DNA of 64,000 nt from Adiantum capillus-veneris (taxonomy: Eukaryota; Streptophyta; Polypodiopsida; Polypodiales; Pteridaceae), in NCBI GenBank assembly GCA_014529385.2, contig CM043953.1, positions 68,070,372 to 68,134,371 on the forward strand, given 5' to 3'. A program made the position numbers and the translations under genes. This document shows positions 20,876 to 31,996 of this stretch, one piece after another (the first letter of the stretch is position 1; the number at the start of each line of letters is the position of its first letter). Under the pieces are notes generated by a model. That model was not told the origin of the DNA and ran no database searches. It worked only from the letters and a program-made list of their open reading frames with translations.

Positions 20876-21674
20876 TTGGTATGAGAGCTTTGGCAGTGTT
20901 CTGTATCACTCAAGGAAAGAACCACAAGAATCACAAGAAATTTTTTTTTGCTTGTTGCGGTCGCATGAACCCAAGTCCGCTTGGGCGTGTCGATTCCTAA
21001 TCGTGTTTTTGAAGAGTGACAGGAATCCCAGGAAAGAAGGCTTGTCCAACCTCCCCTTGTGTCTCTTTTCACTCATTGAGAGCGGACCGTGCACTTAGCG
21101 GCCGGACAATCGACGTGAGGTGGGAAAAAGCAACCTTGGTGTGAGCGCACGGCCGTCAAGGGGTGCGCCTGCAGAAAGGAGTAGAACTCGGGTGAAGAGA
21201 AGATCCTTCTCAAACACGGTTTGCAAGCGAAAGAAAACCTCAAGAACCTCAAGACCCTCAAGAACCCAAGTTCCTAGAGGACTTAAGAACCAAAGATCAT
21301 AGTGCATGGTCGTCACCCGAAGCGGAATGGATACTTCGCATACAGGTGATGAGCATGAAAGAGGCGACGAAGAATTTTCCCCACCAGGAGATTTTTTCGA
21401 CCCTCCTCCTTCGCCATCTACGCCACCAAGTGTACCAAACCCTATGGAGGCAATGGTCAAGCAGATGATGGACATGACGGACAAACAAGAAGCAAATCGC
21501 CTTGCTTAGAATACGAGCGCGACGAACGAAAAGAAAGAAAACAACAAAGAAAGGAGAAAGCGGCAGCAGGAAGCGCGGCCTTGGAGGCCGAGCATGCCGC
21601 TCAAAGCGCGGCCTTGAAGGCCGAGAGTGCAGCTCAAAGAGTGGCCTTGGAGGCCGAGCGTGAAGCTCAAAGAG
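20876..21674 (+). pseudogene. Family 3 unit 3: leader and gag N-terminal half, truncated
   Basis: Gag begins at 21306 (MVVTRSGMDTSHTGDEHERG). A stop and frameshift near 21,507 interrupt it, then the 11-residue coil repeats continue (LEAEHAAQSAA, LKAESAAQRVA, LEAEREAQRV) in another frame. The unit ends at CAAAGAG (about 21,674), where the family 4 LTR starts. Confidence 0.7.
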
Positions 21675-23404
21675 TCTATACAAGCACTTGAACCGAACGT
21701 ATTACCACGTTCATTCTAGAATAAGACTTGATGGTTCCCGGAAGCGTCAACTTCCGATTCCTAGGGCAAAACCCTATTCCAAGGAACTTCCTGTTCCTTA
21801 TTCCAAATCCTTGAGAACCAAGGTTCTCGCCTCTGGATCTCACCTTCCAAACTAAGGGCATGACATCCCTGCAACTCTCTTTCCCAACTTTGTTTCCAAA
21901 GTCCTCTGCCCGCAGAACAACTCTGCTTTCCCGGACGCGAAGTCCTTACTTGGGAATCTCAACTTCCGGATCACAACTCGAGAGACTACCTCTCTACGAT
22001 CTGTGGATGTACTTCCCAAACTTGGGTACGAAACCCTTGGGGGCTGATCTAGCTCTAGTTCCTCAGAGCGCTTTTCTCCTGCAGAGGCTCATGCCTTCCT
22101 CTGCTCCTACTCCCTCACGAAGAGGAAGTACACCTGCAATCAAATACTCAAAGATCATAACATGGAAATCGTTACCTTCAAAGTCTCGACGCTCGAAACG
22201 CAACTCGATTCTCGAAAAGCAATTCCCCGGAAGAGATCTCTACATAGAAAATCCTCTCTTCCAATCCTACACACAAAAGAGGTGTGTTCTCGGGTTCCTT
22301 CTCGTAAATCATACGACGTTTATGGGCTGAAAATAGAGAAAAACAGCAACTTGTCGCGATGGAAACACGCTTCGTAGGTACTTCTTCGCGAGGGAACTCG
22401 CGCACCGGGTCTTGGCGACATCTGGTACACTTGGGGCAGCCATGGGCATCATCGGCAACGTCTTCTTTACGGCTGAAATCTGCTGCGGCATCTCCTCCTT
22501 GCAAAGATTGGTCTTCCCTCTGGGAGAGGGCATGTGATGCTTTTATAGCTCCTTGGCCATGGCAAAGATAGCTGCTCGCGTAGTGATTGCGGTTGGTTTT
22601 TTTTCTTTTTTTCAAAAAAATTTTTCCGTTGTTCTTCAAAAAAAAGAGAGGGCGAAAACGCTGGTTGATCTGTTGCCTGATTAATGCCCACTTATTAAGT
22701 GGACGAACCTTATAAAACCCAATAAAACCTTATAAGTTAAAAACAATAAAAACCTTATAAGTTAAAAACAATGCTTTCACAGCACTTCCCAGGATGCAAT
22801 CGCACGCACAGTTGCAATGGAGACATAGACTTCCTCGCGGGAAAGCATTTGCTTTCCCGAAAAGCCATCCCACTTTCTCAGAAAGCATCTGTTTTTCCTC
22901 AAAGTTTCCTCTAAACCCATATTCATTCAAGTGCTTGCTTTTCCTTGTGCACAATTCCAACATAGTTCGGAATTTCCTTATCCCCTTTCCGATGTCAGGA
23001 ATACCCATCACCTAGTCCTTTCCTACCGAACTTACGGTACAATCTCCTTCACGATGCTCTATGTCACCCATCCTATGAGGCATCAGAGATGTCCGTTCCC
23101 AGATGGTCGGATACTTCTGTCCGATGCTCCTTGTCACCCATCCGATGTGACGCATAAGAAGTACCCGTTCCTGGTGGCCTTACAGATATTCCAGTTCTCA
23201 GTGCTCCCGTCATTACTTTGAATGACGCACTAGGAATACTATGTACTCGGATGTCTCCAGTGAGAAAAACCCTCTCACTTAAAATTCCAATAATTCATTT
23301 AGAATTATTTTTCCTGGTGTTCCAAGCGAGAAAACCCTCTCACTTATAAATTCAATAATTCATTTCGAATTATTTTTATGTCAGATAAAGCCAATTTAGC
23401 AACA
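21675..23404 (-). repeat. Family 4 3' LTR, truncated
   Basis: Minus-strand start is TGTTGCTAAATTGGC at 23404. It matches 27404-29197 almost base for base, except for small deletions (for example one of three CACCCATCC units). It contains a tandem pair of about 65 bp (23262-23388; CCTCTCACTT..AATAATTCATTT). ORFs such as 21860-22330 are LTR sequence and occur in the other copy with different ends. Confidence 0.75.
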
Positions 23405-24265
23405 TCCCTCTCACTTATAAACAGTTGTCCTGAACTGTAGAGGTCCAACTGAACTACCGAGGAGAAATCGGAAAGATACCAAATCTTGCTCAATGGTGAG
23501 TTGAGCTAGTCCTTTCTCAAAAGAGAACTTAAAAATTTAATTAAACAAAAATTCAATAATTGAATACTTACCTCACCGGTTCATGACGTTCCTCTAGTAC
23601 CTCGAGGATATCCTTCACCATTCATCAAACTAGCAAGCCACGTACGAACTCATCATTCACGTCTTTCCGAGAATTTGTTAACTTGATCCGTTTTCTCAAA
23701 ATTGAGAAGAATAATCTTCTTAGAAATTAATCTAGGTATCTGTCCTTACGCATAATCCTACGCTGTTAGTCCAGAGGGTATTAAACCTCTTGTGTCCTCC
23801 CACATAGGGAATGCCCAAGTCATAGAGCATTAAGCTCGATGTCTTTCTTTCACAAAGTTTGCCATCACCTTAACGAAGGTTCTTGTTCGGGGCCGTCGCT
23901 CAACCTAAGCAGACGGTTCCCATCCGAAGATTCTTTGTGCACGGCGGCACTTCCTTCCAATCTTTTCCTCCTGCGAGTTATTACCACCAGTAGTGTTTTC
24001 CAGACGCCCATTAGAGTCTCTTCCTTACAAAATCATAAAAATTATTCACCTTGCGAGCATCAATGACGCCTTGCAAAATCTTAGGCAAATAGGATTCTAG
24101 CCATAGCATTTTCTGAACGTACGTTCAAACCTGGTTCACAATAGAGTGGACCCTCTTTGATTCTCAGGGATGTTCTCCCATATGTAATTCTTACCATTTT
24201 GAAACGGTTGGCGAACTATATTCTTACGAACATGATAGTTCGAATTTATTTCAGCAGCGTATAAA
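23405..24265 (-). other. Family 4 internal region, non-coding as seen
   Basis: AT-rich, no supported reading frame. Minus-strand 3' end of family 4, next to its 3' LTR. I see no further repeat or RNA gene. Confidence 0.4.
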
Positions 24266-25403
24266 TGTCACGTGACACATCCCAACCCTATGTGTCCGTG
24301 GACAAGCTACACCACAGCAGGGTTCAGTCAGTTTAGATTAGCACTGATCTAGCACTTTTGTGGGTCTATTCATAGACCGTGCATGCCCAGTCACTTAGCA
24401 TAGATGCATATCCTCCGGTTGCACACAGCATGATCATCGAAATTCCCATCAGAATCCATTAGCATCAGTTAGGGGAATTTTCCAGTGCATTTAGCCTATT
24501 TTCCTATTTATTGGTATTTTCACTTATTATTTTTAAGTGACTTTCCAACAAAAGTAGGTAGGGCAATTTTGCTAAGTTAATATATAAGCAAACCAAAGTT
24601 CACACTTTCTGGCAGAAGAGGCAGCAGGAGCTTCCCGCTCAATAGGCAACTTCTCAGCAGTACCTCCCCCCCCCCTCATGACCCTCTAGCGTTTTGCTTC
24701 TCCCCCTCATCCCTGGCGTTTCCTACAGCAGCAGGCCTTCGCCATCGATCACCAGCACCATAGCGGTTGCAGATTCCTACCATCGCCAGCATACTCCTCA
24801 GCACTACCATCAACGTTTTTGACATCACTAACGCCAGCATGATCTCAGCTTTCCCAGCGTTTTTGAGCATGAACAAAAAACGCAGATTTCAGCCATTGAA
24901 AAACGCAGGTTTTTAGCAGTTAGAACAGTAGCAGATCAGCCCCATTCAGTTGCAGATGATCCCCCAAGTTTAGCCCAAGAAAACACAGCCAAAACAGTCA
25001 TTTTCAGCCACCAAAACAGTCCCCGAATTCAGCGATTAGAAGATCACAGATTTCTGCCATCAAGTCGTCGTCGCCATCACCGTCGTCGTCATCGGCATAG
25101 TCCAACTTGTATCTGTCCATTGCATACGCATTGTACACCTTTGTGCAATCAAAGTAGACCACTCGCCGACGAGAGCGGGGCCTTCGGAGGAGGGTTTTAC
25201 AACCTCTCGGGTGTTGTATCTCTTCTCTCTCCTTCTCTCAGTCTCATTCACTTGCACACACAATATCCACTCACTCTGTTCATGATCATAGCACTCTCCA
25301 TAAGACGGAAGACTCTTTTCTGCCCTAAGAACTAAAAGGAACCTTGAGCAATAAAGATCACTAATCTTGAGAAAATACAACATTCATTCCGCTGCACCTC
25401 ACA
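24266..25403 (+). repeat. Family 3 solo LTR (1138 bp) in family 4
   Basis: Starts TGTCACGTGACAC and ends ACCTCACA with no internal region on either side. Flanking bases are ATAAA (24261-24265) and GTAAA (25404-25408), a 5-bp duplication with one transition. TATATAAG at 24581-24588, GCGTTTT-type motifs about 24,690-24,910. Its length equals that of the F3b 5' LTR. A solo LTR forms when the two LTRs of one insertion recombine. Confidence 0.85.
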
Positions 25404-26600
25404 GTAAATGTTACTTGACCTGCTCATGGAGAAACATATACCACAACCAAAAGTTGCTATTGTAATGGTAAAAGCACATAGCGTACTCAATGATCAACGA
25501 CCATAAGAAAACCTCTTCTCCGTAGAGAAACTCAAATTCCTTCTACCGAACACATCTCAAATAGAGATTCTCGTGTCGGAATATCTTTGCGCGCAAAAAG
25601 GCGCTCAAGAGAGTATAACAAACTCTCATCCAGTTTCTTGGCATAGGTCTGCATCTTCGTGTGTTATCCCATGTACTCAAAAGTGTACATAATTCTTAAG
25701 CTGTGTTAGAGTTTCGGTGAACATGGGAAATTACCTTCCCTTCGTAAGATCCTTAGAGCGAAGACGCTCAACTTGACGATCCCTTGGCTCGATCTTAGAG
25801 CAAAACCCGCTCATCAAATAATCTAGGATTTCAATCTTTGGATTCCTCGAGCACAAGCCGTAGTCGTCGCTTGTTCCTTCCCTCGTAAAGAGAGTGTTCA
25901 TTCACTTGTGCAAAAAGCACTACCATATCTTCCCTTACCGAGTAGGGGGTGTGGGCTTAAAGAGTATTCAAGCTTAATGAAAGCTTTTCTTTGCTGGAAA
26001 GCTCAGAATAGTTCCTTCATAATTCCCTACCCGCAGTAGCAGGTAATCTGTTCAAGAATTACAAGATACCAGATCAATAGTTGACCTTCCGGCTAGTCAA
26101 GCAAACCAATTCATCTCAGAAAACAATGTTTCAATTTGATCTTGCTCTCATAAACACTCAAGAGTGAGTAGTCTCGGTTAGACATAACCATACCTCATGC
26201 AAAAGAGCAAACAAGCACAATGCACTTTATAATTTCCGCAAAGATGTAACTTTGATCGAAAACCTGCCCTCTCACTTAAAGTTCGAGGGTCTTCTATTCA
26301 AGAACCCAGAAGTTAGATTGAATTCCCTTACTCCAAACTTTCTGTGTTCAATGGTTCCAGTCCCACTACGGGGATTGGATTCTATGTACACTAAGGTGTA
26401 CACTTTCAGCTTTTATTGCTGACTCTACCATCTGCTGCAAAGTACTTTGCAGATGGGTTTACAAAATTCGGGCAAAAGTCCCGTTAAATTTGTTCATCTT
26501 TCCTTCCTTAGAGAGGATCAAGAATGGAGCTACCTTGGCAAGAGTGAACCACTGCTTGCTTTGACTCGCTCGTGTTCCTATTGAGCAAACCGATCCCAAT
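25404..26600 (-). other. Family 4 internal region, decayed
   Basis: Long stretch without a convincing frame. It lies downstream of the gag fragment on the minus strand, where protease or pol would be expected. I could not recognise any enzyme motif. Confidence 0.35.
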
Positions 26601-27189
26601 CTTCTTAGATGCCTTCCTCAAAGCGTAGAGGAAAAAAAATTTGTCCGAAAATTCAGTCTTGAATTGAATCCAAGTCTTGTTGTAAGTTCCTTGAAGAGCT
26701 TTGGTATACCACCAAGTGTTTGGTCACATGCCTCACCTTCGACACTTCTCAGAAATTGCCGTTTGCAAAGGCAACTTCAAACTGTCGAATGAAAGCAGTA
26801 GCTTTCAGGACATCTTCCCTTCCGTCAAAAGTATCAAACTTGACTGGAGTGTTCCTAGGTCTAGAGACCTTCATATCCTTCCCGAAATGACGGGATTTCT
26901 TGACTATGGTTCTGGAATGATGCTCATGGATATTTTCTGGATTCTGAAGGATCTCGAGCATTCCGCTCCTTGGATACTCTAGGTTCTTGAGCATCATGCT
27001 CTTGTCGCCTTCTCAGAGAATCCCAAGTCTTGTGTCGACTTCTTGCAAAGAGAAAAAAAAATTTCCAACTCTGCGAGCTTTTTGTGCACGACTTGGTTTC
27101 CGCCTACTTACTTCTCTCTTGGCTTGTCATAGCTTCTTCCCGTATCTTCCCATAGTCGTCCCCCTTTACAGAGAAAGAGAGGAGACCAT
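26601..27189 (-). pseudogene. Family 4 gag fragment
   Basis: The minus frame 26749-26997 reads VKFDTFDGREDVLKATAFIRQFEVAFANGNF, the same type of Retrotrans_gag entry as family 1 (IKFDTF...SFVQQFDIAFA) and family 2 (VSFTTFTGFDDKKKALSF). Downstream, 26,600-26,745 retains a WWYTKALQGTYN-like stretch. Frame breaks are frequent. The start codon was not identified. Confidence 0.6.
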
Positions 27190-27201
27190 GCTCTGATACC
27201 A
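27190..27201 (-). other. Family 4 primer-binding site (initiator tRNA-Met)
   Basis: TGGTATCAGAGC on the minus strand, one base from the 5' LTR end (CCCGTTTGTGACA). This fixes element polarity. Confidence 0.8.
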
Positions 27202-27202
27202 T

Positions 27203-29197
27203 TGTCACAAACGGGAGCGCATAACAATATAAAATACATTCGGATAAATAGAATTTATCGCTTATTACTGAAGCCAAAGGATACAAAGAGAAATAGATAG
27301 AGAGAGAGAGATACACAGAGAGAGAGAAGATCGACACAGTACTGGGACCAGTAGATGGGCTGGTTCCCCCCCGTAATAGTATCTTTATTATTGAGGAGAA
27401 GTCTATACAAGCACTTAAACCGAACGTATTACCACGTTCATTCTAGAATAAGACTTGATGGTTCCCGGAAGCGTCAACTTCCGATTCCTAGGGCAAAACC
27501 CTATTCCAAGGAACTTCCCGTTCCTTATTCCAAATCCTTGAGAACCAAGGTTCTCGCCTCTGGATCTCACCTTCCAGACTCAGGGCATGACATCCCTGCA
27601 ACTCTCTTTCCCAACTCTGTTTCCAGAGTCCTCTTCCCGCAGAACAACTCTGCTTTCCCGGCCGCGAAGTCCTTACTTGGGAATCTCAACTTCCGGATCA
27701 CAACTCGAGAGACTACCTCTCTACGATCTGTGGATCTACTTCCCAAACTTGGGTACGAAACCCTTGGGCTGATCTAGCTCTAGTTCCTCAGAGCGCTTTT
27801 CTCCTGCAGAGGCTCATGCCTTCCTCTGCTCCTACTCCCTCACGAAGAGGAAGTACACCTGCAATCAAATACTCAAAGATCATAACATGGAAATCGTTAC
27901 CTTCAAAGTCTCGACGCTCGAAACGCAACTAGATTCTCGAAAAGAAATTCCCCGGAAAAGATCTCTGCATAGAAAATCCTCTCTTCCAATCCTACACACA
28001 AAAGAGGTGTGTTCTCAGTTCCTTCTCATAAATCAGCCTCGTCTACGACGTTTATGGGCTGAAAATAGAGAAAAACAGAAACTTGTCGTGATGGAAACAC
28101 GCTTCGTAGGCACTTCTTCGCGAGGGAACTCGCACACTGAGTCTTGGCAACATCTGGTACACTTGGGGCAGCCATGGGCATCACCGGCAACGTCTTCTTT
28201 ACGGCTGAAATCTGCAGCAGCATCTCCTCCTTGCAAAGATTGGTCTTCCCTCTGGGAGAGGGCATGTGATGCTTTTATAGCTCCTTGGCCATGGCAATGA
28301 TAGCTGCTCGCATATAGATCGCAGCCATTTTTTTATTTTTTTATTTTTTTCAAAAAAAAATTCCGCTGTGCTGCCAAAAAAAGAGAGCGCGAAAACGCTG
28401 GCTGATCTGTTGCCTTATAAATCGGATGGCTGCCCACTTATTAAGTGGACGAACCAACGTATTTTAAAATAGTCTAAATCTGCCCAAAAACTCAATAAAA
28501 CCTTATAAGTTAAAAACAATGCTTTCACAGCACTTCCCAGTCGTCTCTGGATGCAATCACACGCACAGTTGCAATGCAGACATAGACTTCCTCGCGGGAA
28601 AGCATTTGCTTTCCCGAAAAGCAATCCCGCTTTCTCAGAAAGCATCTGTTTTTCCTCAAAGTTTCCTCTAAATCCATCTTCATTCCAGTGCTTGCTTTTC
28701 CTTGTGCACAATTCCAACACAGTTCGGAATTTCCTCTTGACTATGGATATCCCCTTTCTGATGCACCGTCACCCACCTTGTGACGCATCAGGAATACCCA
28801 TCACCTAGTCCTTTCCTACCGAACTTACGGTACAATCTCCTTCACAATGCTCTATGTCACCCATCCTATGATGCATCAGAGATGTCCGTTCCCGGATGGT
28901 CGGATACTTCTTTCCGATGCTCCCTGTCACCCATCCGATGTGACGCATCACAAGTACCCGTTCCTGGTGGCCTTACAGATATTCCCGTTCTCAGTGCTCC
29001 CGTCATTACTTTGAATGACGCACTAGGAATACTCTGTACTCAGATGTCTCCAGTGAGAAAAACCCTCTCACTTAAAATTCCAATAATTCATTTAGAATTA
29101 TTTTTCCTGGTGATCCAAGCGAGAAAACCCTCTCACTTATAAATCCAATAATTCATTTGGAATTATTTTTATGTCAGATAAAGCCAATTTAGCAACA
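27203..29197 (-). repeat. Family 4 5' LTR (1995 bp)
   Basis: TGTTGCTAAATTGGC...GTTTGTGACA on the minus strand. Near its U3 start it holds three related units built on CACCCATCC..GATGTGACGCATCA (about 28,750-28,960) and the 65-bp tandem pair (29053-29180). The right border at 29197/29198 is inside a family 1 gag. Confidence 0.8.
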
Positions 29198-30089
29198 CAG
29201 CTCTCCGAATCTTGGAGTGCTCTGAATAGCGTCCTCCCACGAAAGCGATGTCAAACTGTTGTATAAAAGACAAAGCCTTCGAAGCATCTGAGTATCCTGA
29301 AAAAGTATCAAACTTGATCGAGTGGCCACCTTCCTTAAACTCTCGGACTTTCTTGCTTTTATCTTCGAGAAAGTCATACTGGTTAGCTTTGTAAAAATTC
29401 TTCTTGTTCGCATAAAAGTATCCGTCATCGGAATCTGAGCTGTCTGTAGACGAGTCCTCAGTAGAACTGTCAGTCTCTCGGCGAGATGTAGCCTTCTTTG
29501 CCTTTTTCTTGCCCTTTCCGAAGCTTTGTTTCTTTCTTGCTTTTTACCTTTTCTGTCTTCTTCGCTCGAATCTGAAGAGCTAGAAGAATTGTCAGATGAT
29601 GAAGAAGAAGAAGAAGGAGAAGAAGAACTGGGTACTCCTTCAAATCGAACACGCTTCTTCCGTTTCTTTGCCTTGTCAAAAGTCGACTCTCGACCCAAAT
29701 ATCCCGAGAAGTCAGTGCTTTTCTTCTGCTTTTTGGCTTTCTTTTGCGCGTCAAAAAGCTGAGCAATCCGCGCATCAACCACCTTTTCTAATTCCTTCTC
29801 TAAATATTTCTTGTGAGCAGAAGGTTTCTTGAGAGTGGGTGTAGTGGTTTTCTGCCACTGCTCATGCACTTCTTGAAAAGAAGTCTCGCTCATATATTTT
29901 GCAAATTTTGGGTCCTTCGCAAAATTGAGCATCATCTTCGTTGCATCGCCGATCGACTGGCGACGCTCCATCTCGCCACTCCGCCTGAGTAAGCCGAGGC
30001 GGGCCATACTCTCTGTCGAATTCTTCGTTGTGATCCCTATCCGCATCTCCAGATACAGAGAGAGTCGACTGATCCTTGCGTGAAGCCAT
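29198..30089 (-). pseudogene. F1b gag, 3' part lost to family 4
   Basis: Start ATG at 30089 (MASRKDQSTLSVSGDAD). It keeps the charged N-terminal half, the serine-rich tract and the entry to the capsid-like part, and stops at the family 4 border (CAGCTCTCCGAATC on the plus strand, present uninterrupted at 34,925 in F1c). Frameshifts are near 29,310, 29,600 and 29,960. The rest of F1b (pol and 3' LTR) is not in the window. Confidence 0.75.
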
Positions 30090-30159
30090 AGGTGCCGCGG
30101 AGAAAAAATTGGGGATCGGATTTCTCGTAGAAGAGAAATCGGTCGTGCTCTGATACCAC

Positions 30160-30680
30160 TGTAACAGACTTGGACACTCCAAGTCAAGAATCAACCACGA
30201 CAGCACCAAAAAACCACTTTAAAACAATTCACAGATCACAATACTGGTCCGGCGGAGTTCCGTGCCTAAAGATATTGGCCCCAAAGACTGGCGCCCCTTT
30301 CGGTATTTCTTTTTATATTAATCGGTTCAAAGTACAAGAGAGTGGGTCGAGATTCACTCTCAGACTCTGCGTCCAGATGCTCTGAGAAGTGAGGCCCTTA
30401 CCACTAATTTAAAGGTTACAAGGGATGCCAAACGCAGAGCCCCAAAAGCTTCAAATCAAACAATTGCTCTCTCTCTCACACAGAGAGTCAAAACTTGAAA
30501 GCAAAAGCATTCTCTCTCTCTTTCTCATTGCGTAGAGAAAAAGCAAAATTTGCCTCGCTCATCATTTTTTATTTTTTATTTTTATTTTTAAAAAAATTTC
30601 AACCTCCGCGATTTCCGAAAATTAGGGTTTCTGGCAAAGATTAGGGTTCTTGTTGTCCGCCACGTCATCACTTTGTGATA
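30160..30680 (-). repeat. F1b 5' LTR (521 bp)
   Basis: Minus strand TATCACAAAG (TG changed to TA) to CTGTTACA, next to the primer site 30147-30158. Its right border lies in a family 3 LTR on the minus strand, so F1b inserted into the F3b 3' LTR. Confidence 0.8.
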
Positions 30681-30962
30681 CCCACTTAACAAAAGTCACT
30701 TAAAAATAATAAGTGAAAAATATCAAAAATAGGTAAAATAGACTAAATGCACTGGAAAATTCCCCTGAAGGATTCTGATGGGAATGCTTATGATCATGCT
30801 GTGTGCAACCAGAGGATATGTATTTACACTAAGTGACTGGGCATGCACGGTCTACGAATAGACTCACAAAAGTTCCAGATCACTTCTAAATCTAGACTAA
30901 CTGAACCCTTGTCGTGCTGTAGCTTGTCCACGGACACATAGGGCTGGATGTGTCACGTGACA
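30681..30962 (-). repeat. F3b 3' LTR, first 282 bp
   Basis: Starts on the minus strand with the palindrome TGTCACGTGACA (30951-30962) after the purine tract. The matching 5' LTR segment is 33772-34056. Confidence 0.8.
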
Positions 30963-30965
30963 TCC

Positions 30966-31219
30966 CCTCCTTTTCAAAGCGAGGTACTGGTACCGAACTG
31001 TATGGCATCGAGGGAGATCGCCAATAGCATCCGGAATCCTGGAAGGGACTCTTCGCCGGCCCACTCTGATGTGTGGGTCGTGCGGTACTTGAACTTCATA
31101 AAGGTCTACAACGCTTGCTTCTTTGGGCCGCGCCGAAAGCGAAACAAAGTCTTCTGAGGCTCCTTCGATGCTTCACCTTTGTCTAAAGTCATGCTTCCTC
31201 CTCCTTCAAGAATCTCCAT
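30966..31219 (-). pseudogene. F3b terminal small reading frame of unknown function
   Basis: From ATG at 31219 (MEILEGGGSMTLDKGEASKE) the frame reads through basic FRFRRGPKKQAL, a TAG stop near 31,109, and then TFMKFKYRTTHTSEWAGEESL to about 30,966. It could be the C-terminal end of the second reading frame. I do not recognise the family. Confidence 0.35.
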
Positions 31220-31428
31220 GGCTGAAAATCCCTGAAACCACTTCCAACACAAAACCATGAACATACCCATTCCATGTAAAGTGAGTGAAAAAAAACCTTG
31301 TCTTCCTCAAAGACTGTGCATGCAATGTAGATGAACCAATAGACGGAGTGCCAAACCGTTCACTACACACACGCAAACAATGAGATTGAATCTTTCTCTT
31401 ATGATCTAGAGCAATCAACTGTGGCAAT

Positions 31429-31995
31429 TCACAACGGAAATGCCCATGCTTGGTGCTCATACTTTCTTGTGCTCTTTCTACAACTGTGTCGTGCCAAGGA
31501 AGAGACATGGAATGTGACTTCCTTGAATGCATTTTCATGAATAATCCGCATACAGCCGTGCTCATTCATGAGTGAAACGTGCTCAACGTACAATATGTCA
31601 TGCCTAGGAAAAGGAATCATATAAAGACGTTGATTAAAATACACGAAACGATCACGAATGAAACACTCGAACAATGCGTGCTGACTAATCATGCGAACAC
31701 ATAATACTTCGCGTAAGGGTTCTTTGGACCTAGGCTCGAGAGCCAAGATCGATCCTTCCTGATTGATCGAATCGGCAACGAGATTAGCTTCGCTAGAAAA
31801 AGCAGCAACTAACTCATCGTCCTTGTGAACAATCACGTCATCTTCACGCAACTCATCATGCTTGTGAGAAATCACATCTTGATCATGCAAATCATCATGC
31901 TCATCATTATCATCCAAATCATCATGCTCATCATTATCATCCAAATCAGCATGCTTATCATTGTCATTCAAATCCTCATGCGTATCATCATGCAA
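31429..31995 (-). CDS. F3b second reading frame: acidic repeat protein of unknown function (188 codons)
   Basis: Directly downstream of gag, in the -1/+2 frame, with the frames abutting at 31995/31997, so gag and this frame may once have been one protein. There is no ATG at the 5' end. The N-terminal 50 residues are a tandem acidic repeat with the core DLDDNDEHD (27-bp DNA unit, about 31,880-31,985). The rest is globular-looking (LREVLCVRMISQHALFECF, RLYMIPFPRHDILYVEH). No protease, RT or integrase motif is present. It may be a captured host fragment or a structural protein; unknown. Confidence 0.45.
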   Translation of the reverse strand: MHDDTHEDLNDNDKHADLDDNDEHDDLDDNDEHDDLHDQDVISHKHDELREDDVIVHKDDELVAAFSSEANLVADSINQEGSILALEPRSKEPLREVLCVRMISQHALFECFIRDRFVYFNQRLYMIPFPRHDILYVEHVSLMNEHGCMRIIHENAFKEVTFHVSSLARHSCRKSTRKYEHQAWAFPL

Positions 31996-31996
31996 A

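Larger units (their letters stand above)
9126..21674 (+). mobile_element. Tandem array of the gag-only family 3 element: LTR-int-LTR-int-LTR-int, interrupted by F1a
   Basis: Three LTRs alternate with three copies of the same short internal region (PBS, about 400-base leader, gag fragment). LTR1 is 9126-10205; int1 is 10206-10509 plus 16994-17257; LTR2 is partly inverted (17258-18152 and 18153-18683); int2 is 18684-19809; LTR3 is 19810-20875; int3 is 20876-21674. No protease, RT or integrase is present in any unit. In units 1 and 2 gag runs straight into the next LTR. The right end is cut off at 21674/21675 where a family 4 LTR begins. This looks like LTR-LTR unequal recombination of a non-autonomous element. 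Confidence 0.75.
21675..29197 (-). mobile_element. Family 4 LTR element with about 2-kb LTRs, 3' LTR truncated
   Basis: Two long direct repeats (21675-23404 and 27203-29197) flank an internal region with a Met primer site (27190-27201, minus) next to the right-hand repeat, so the element reads on the minus strand. The only recognisable protein is a gag fragment (26749-26997). The left repeat lacks the last about 200 bp of the LTR. A family 3 solo LTR lies inside (24266-25403). No RT or integrase was found; it may be a large non-autonomous element or simply too decayed. Confidence 0.7.

Noticed and set aside
21860-22330. 156-codon ORF in the family 4 LTR
   Set aside because: Repeated at 27355-27777 with different ends and frame; no protein-like conservation.
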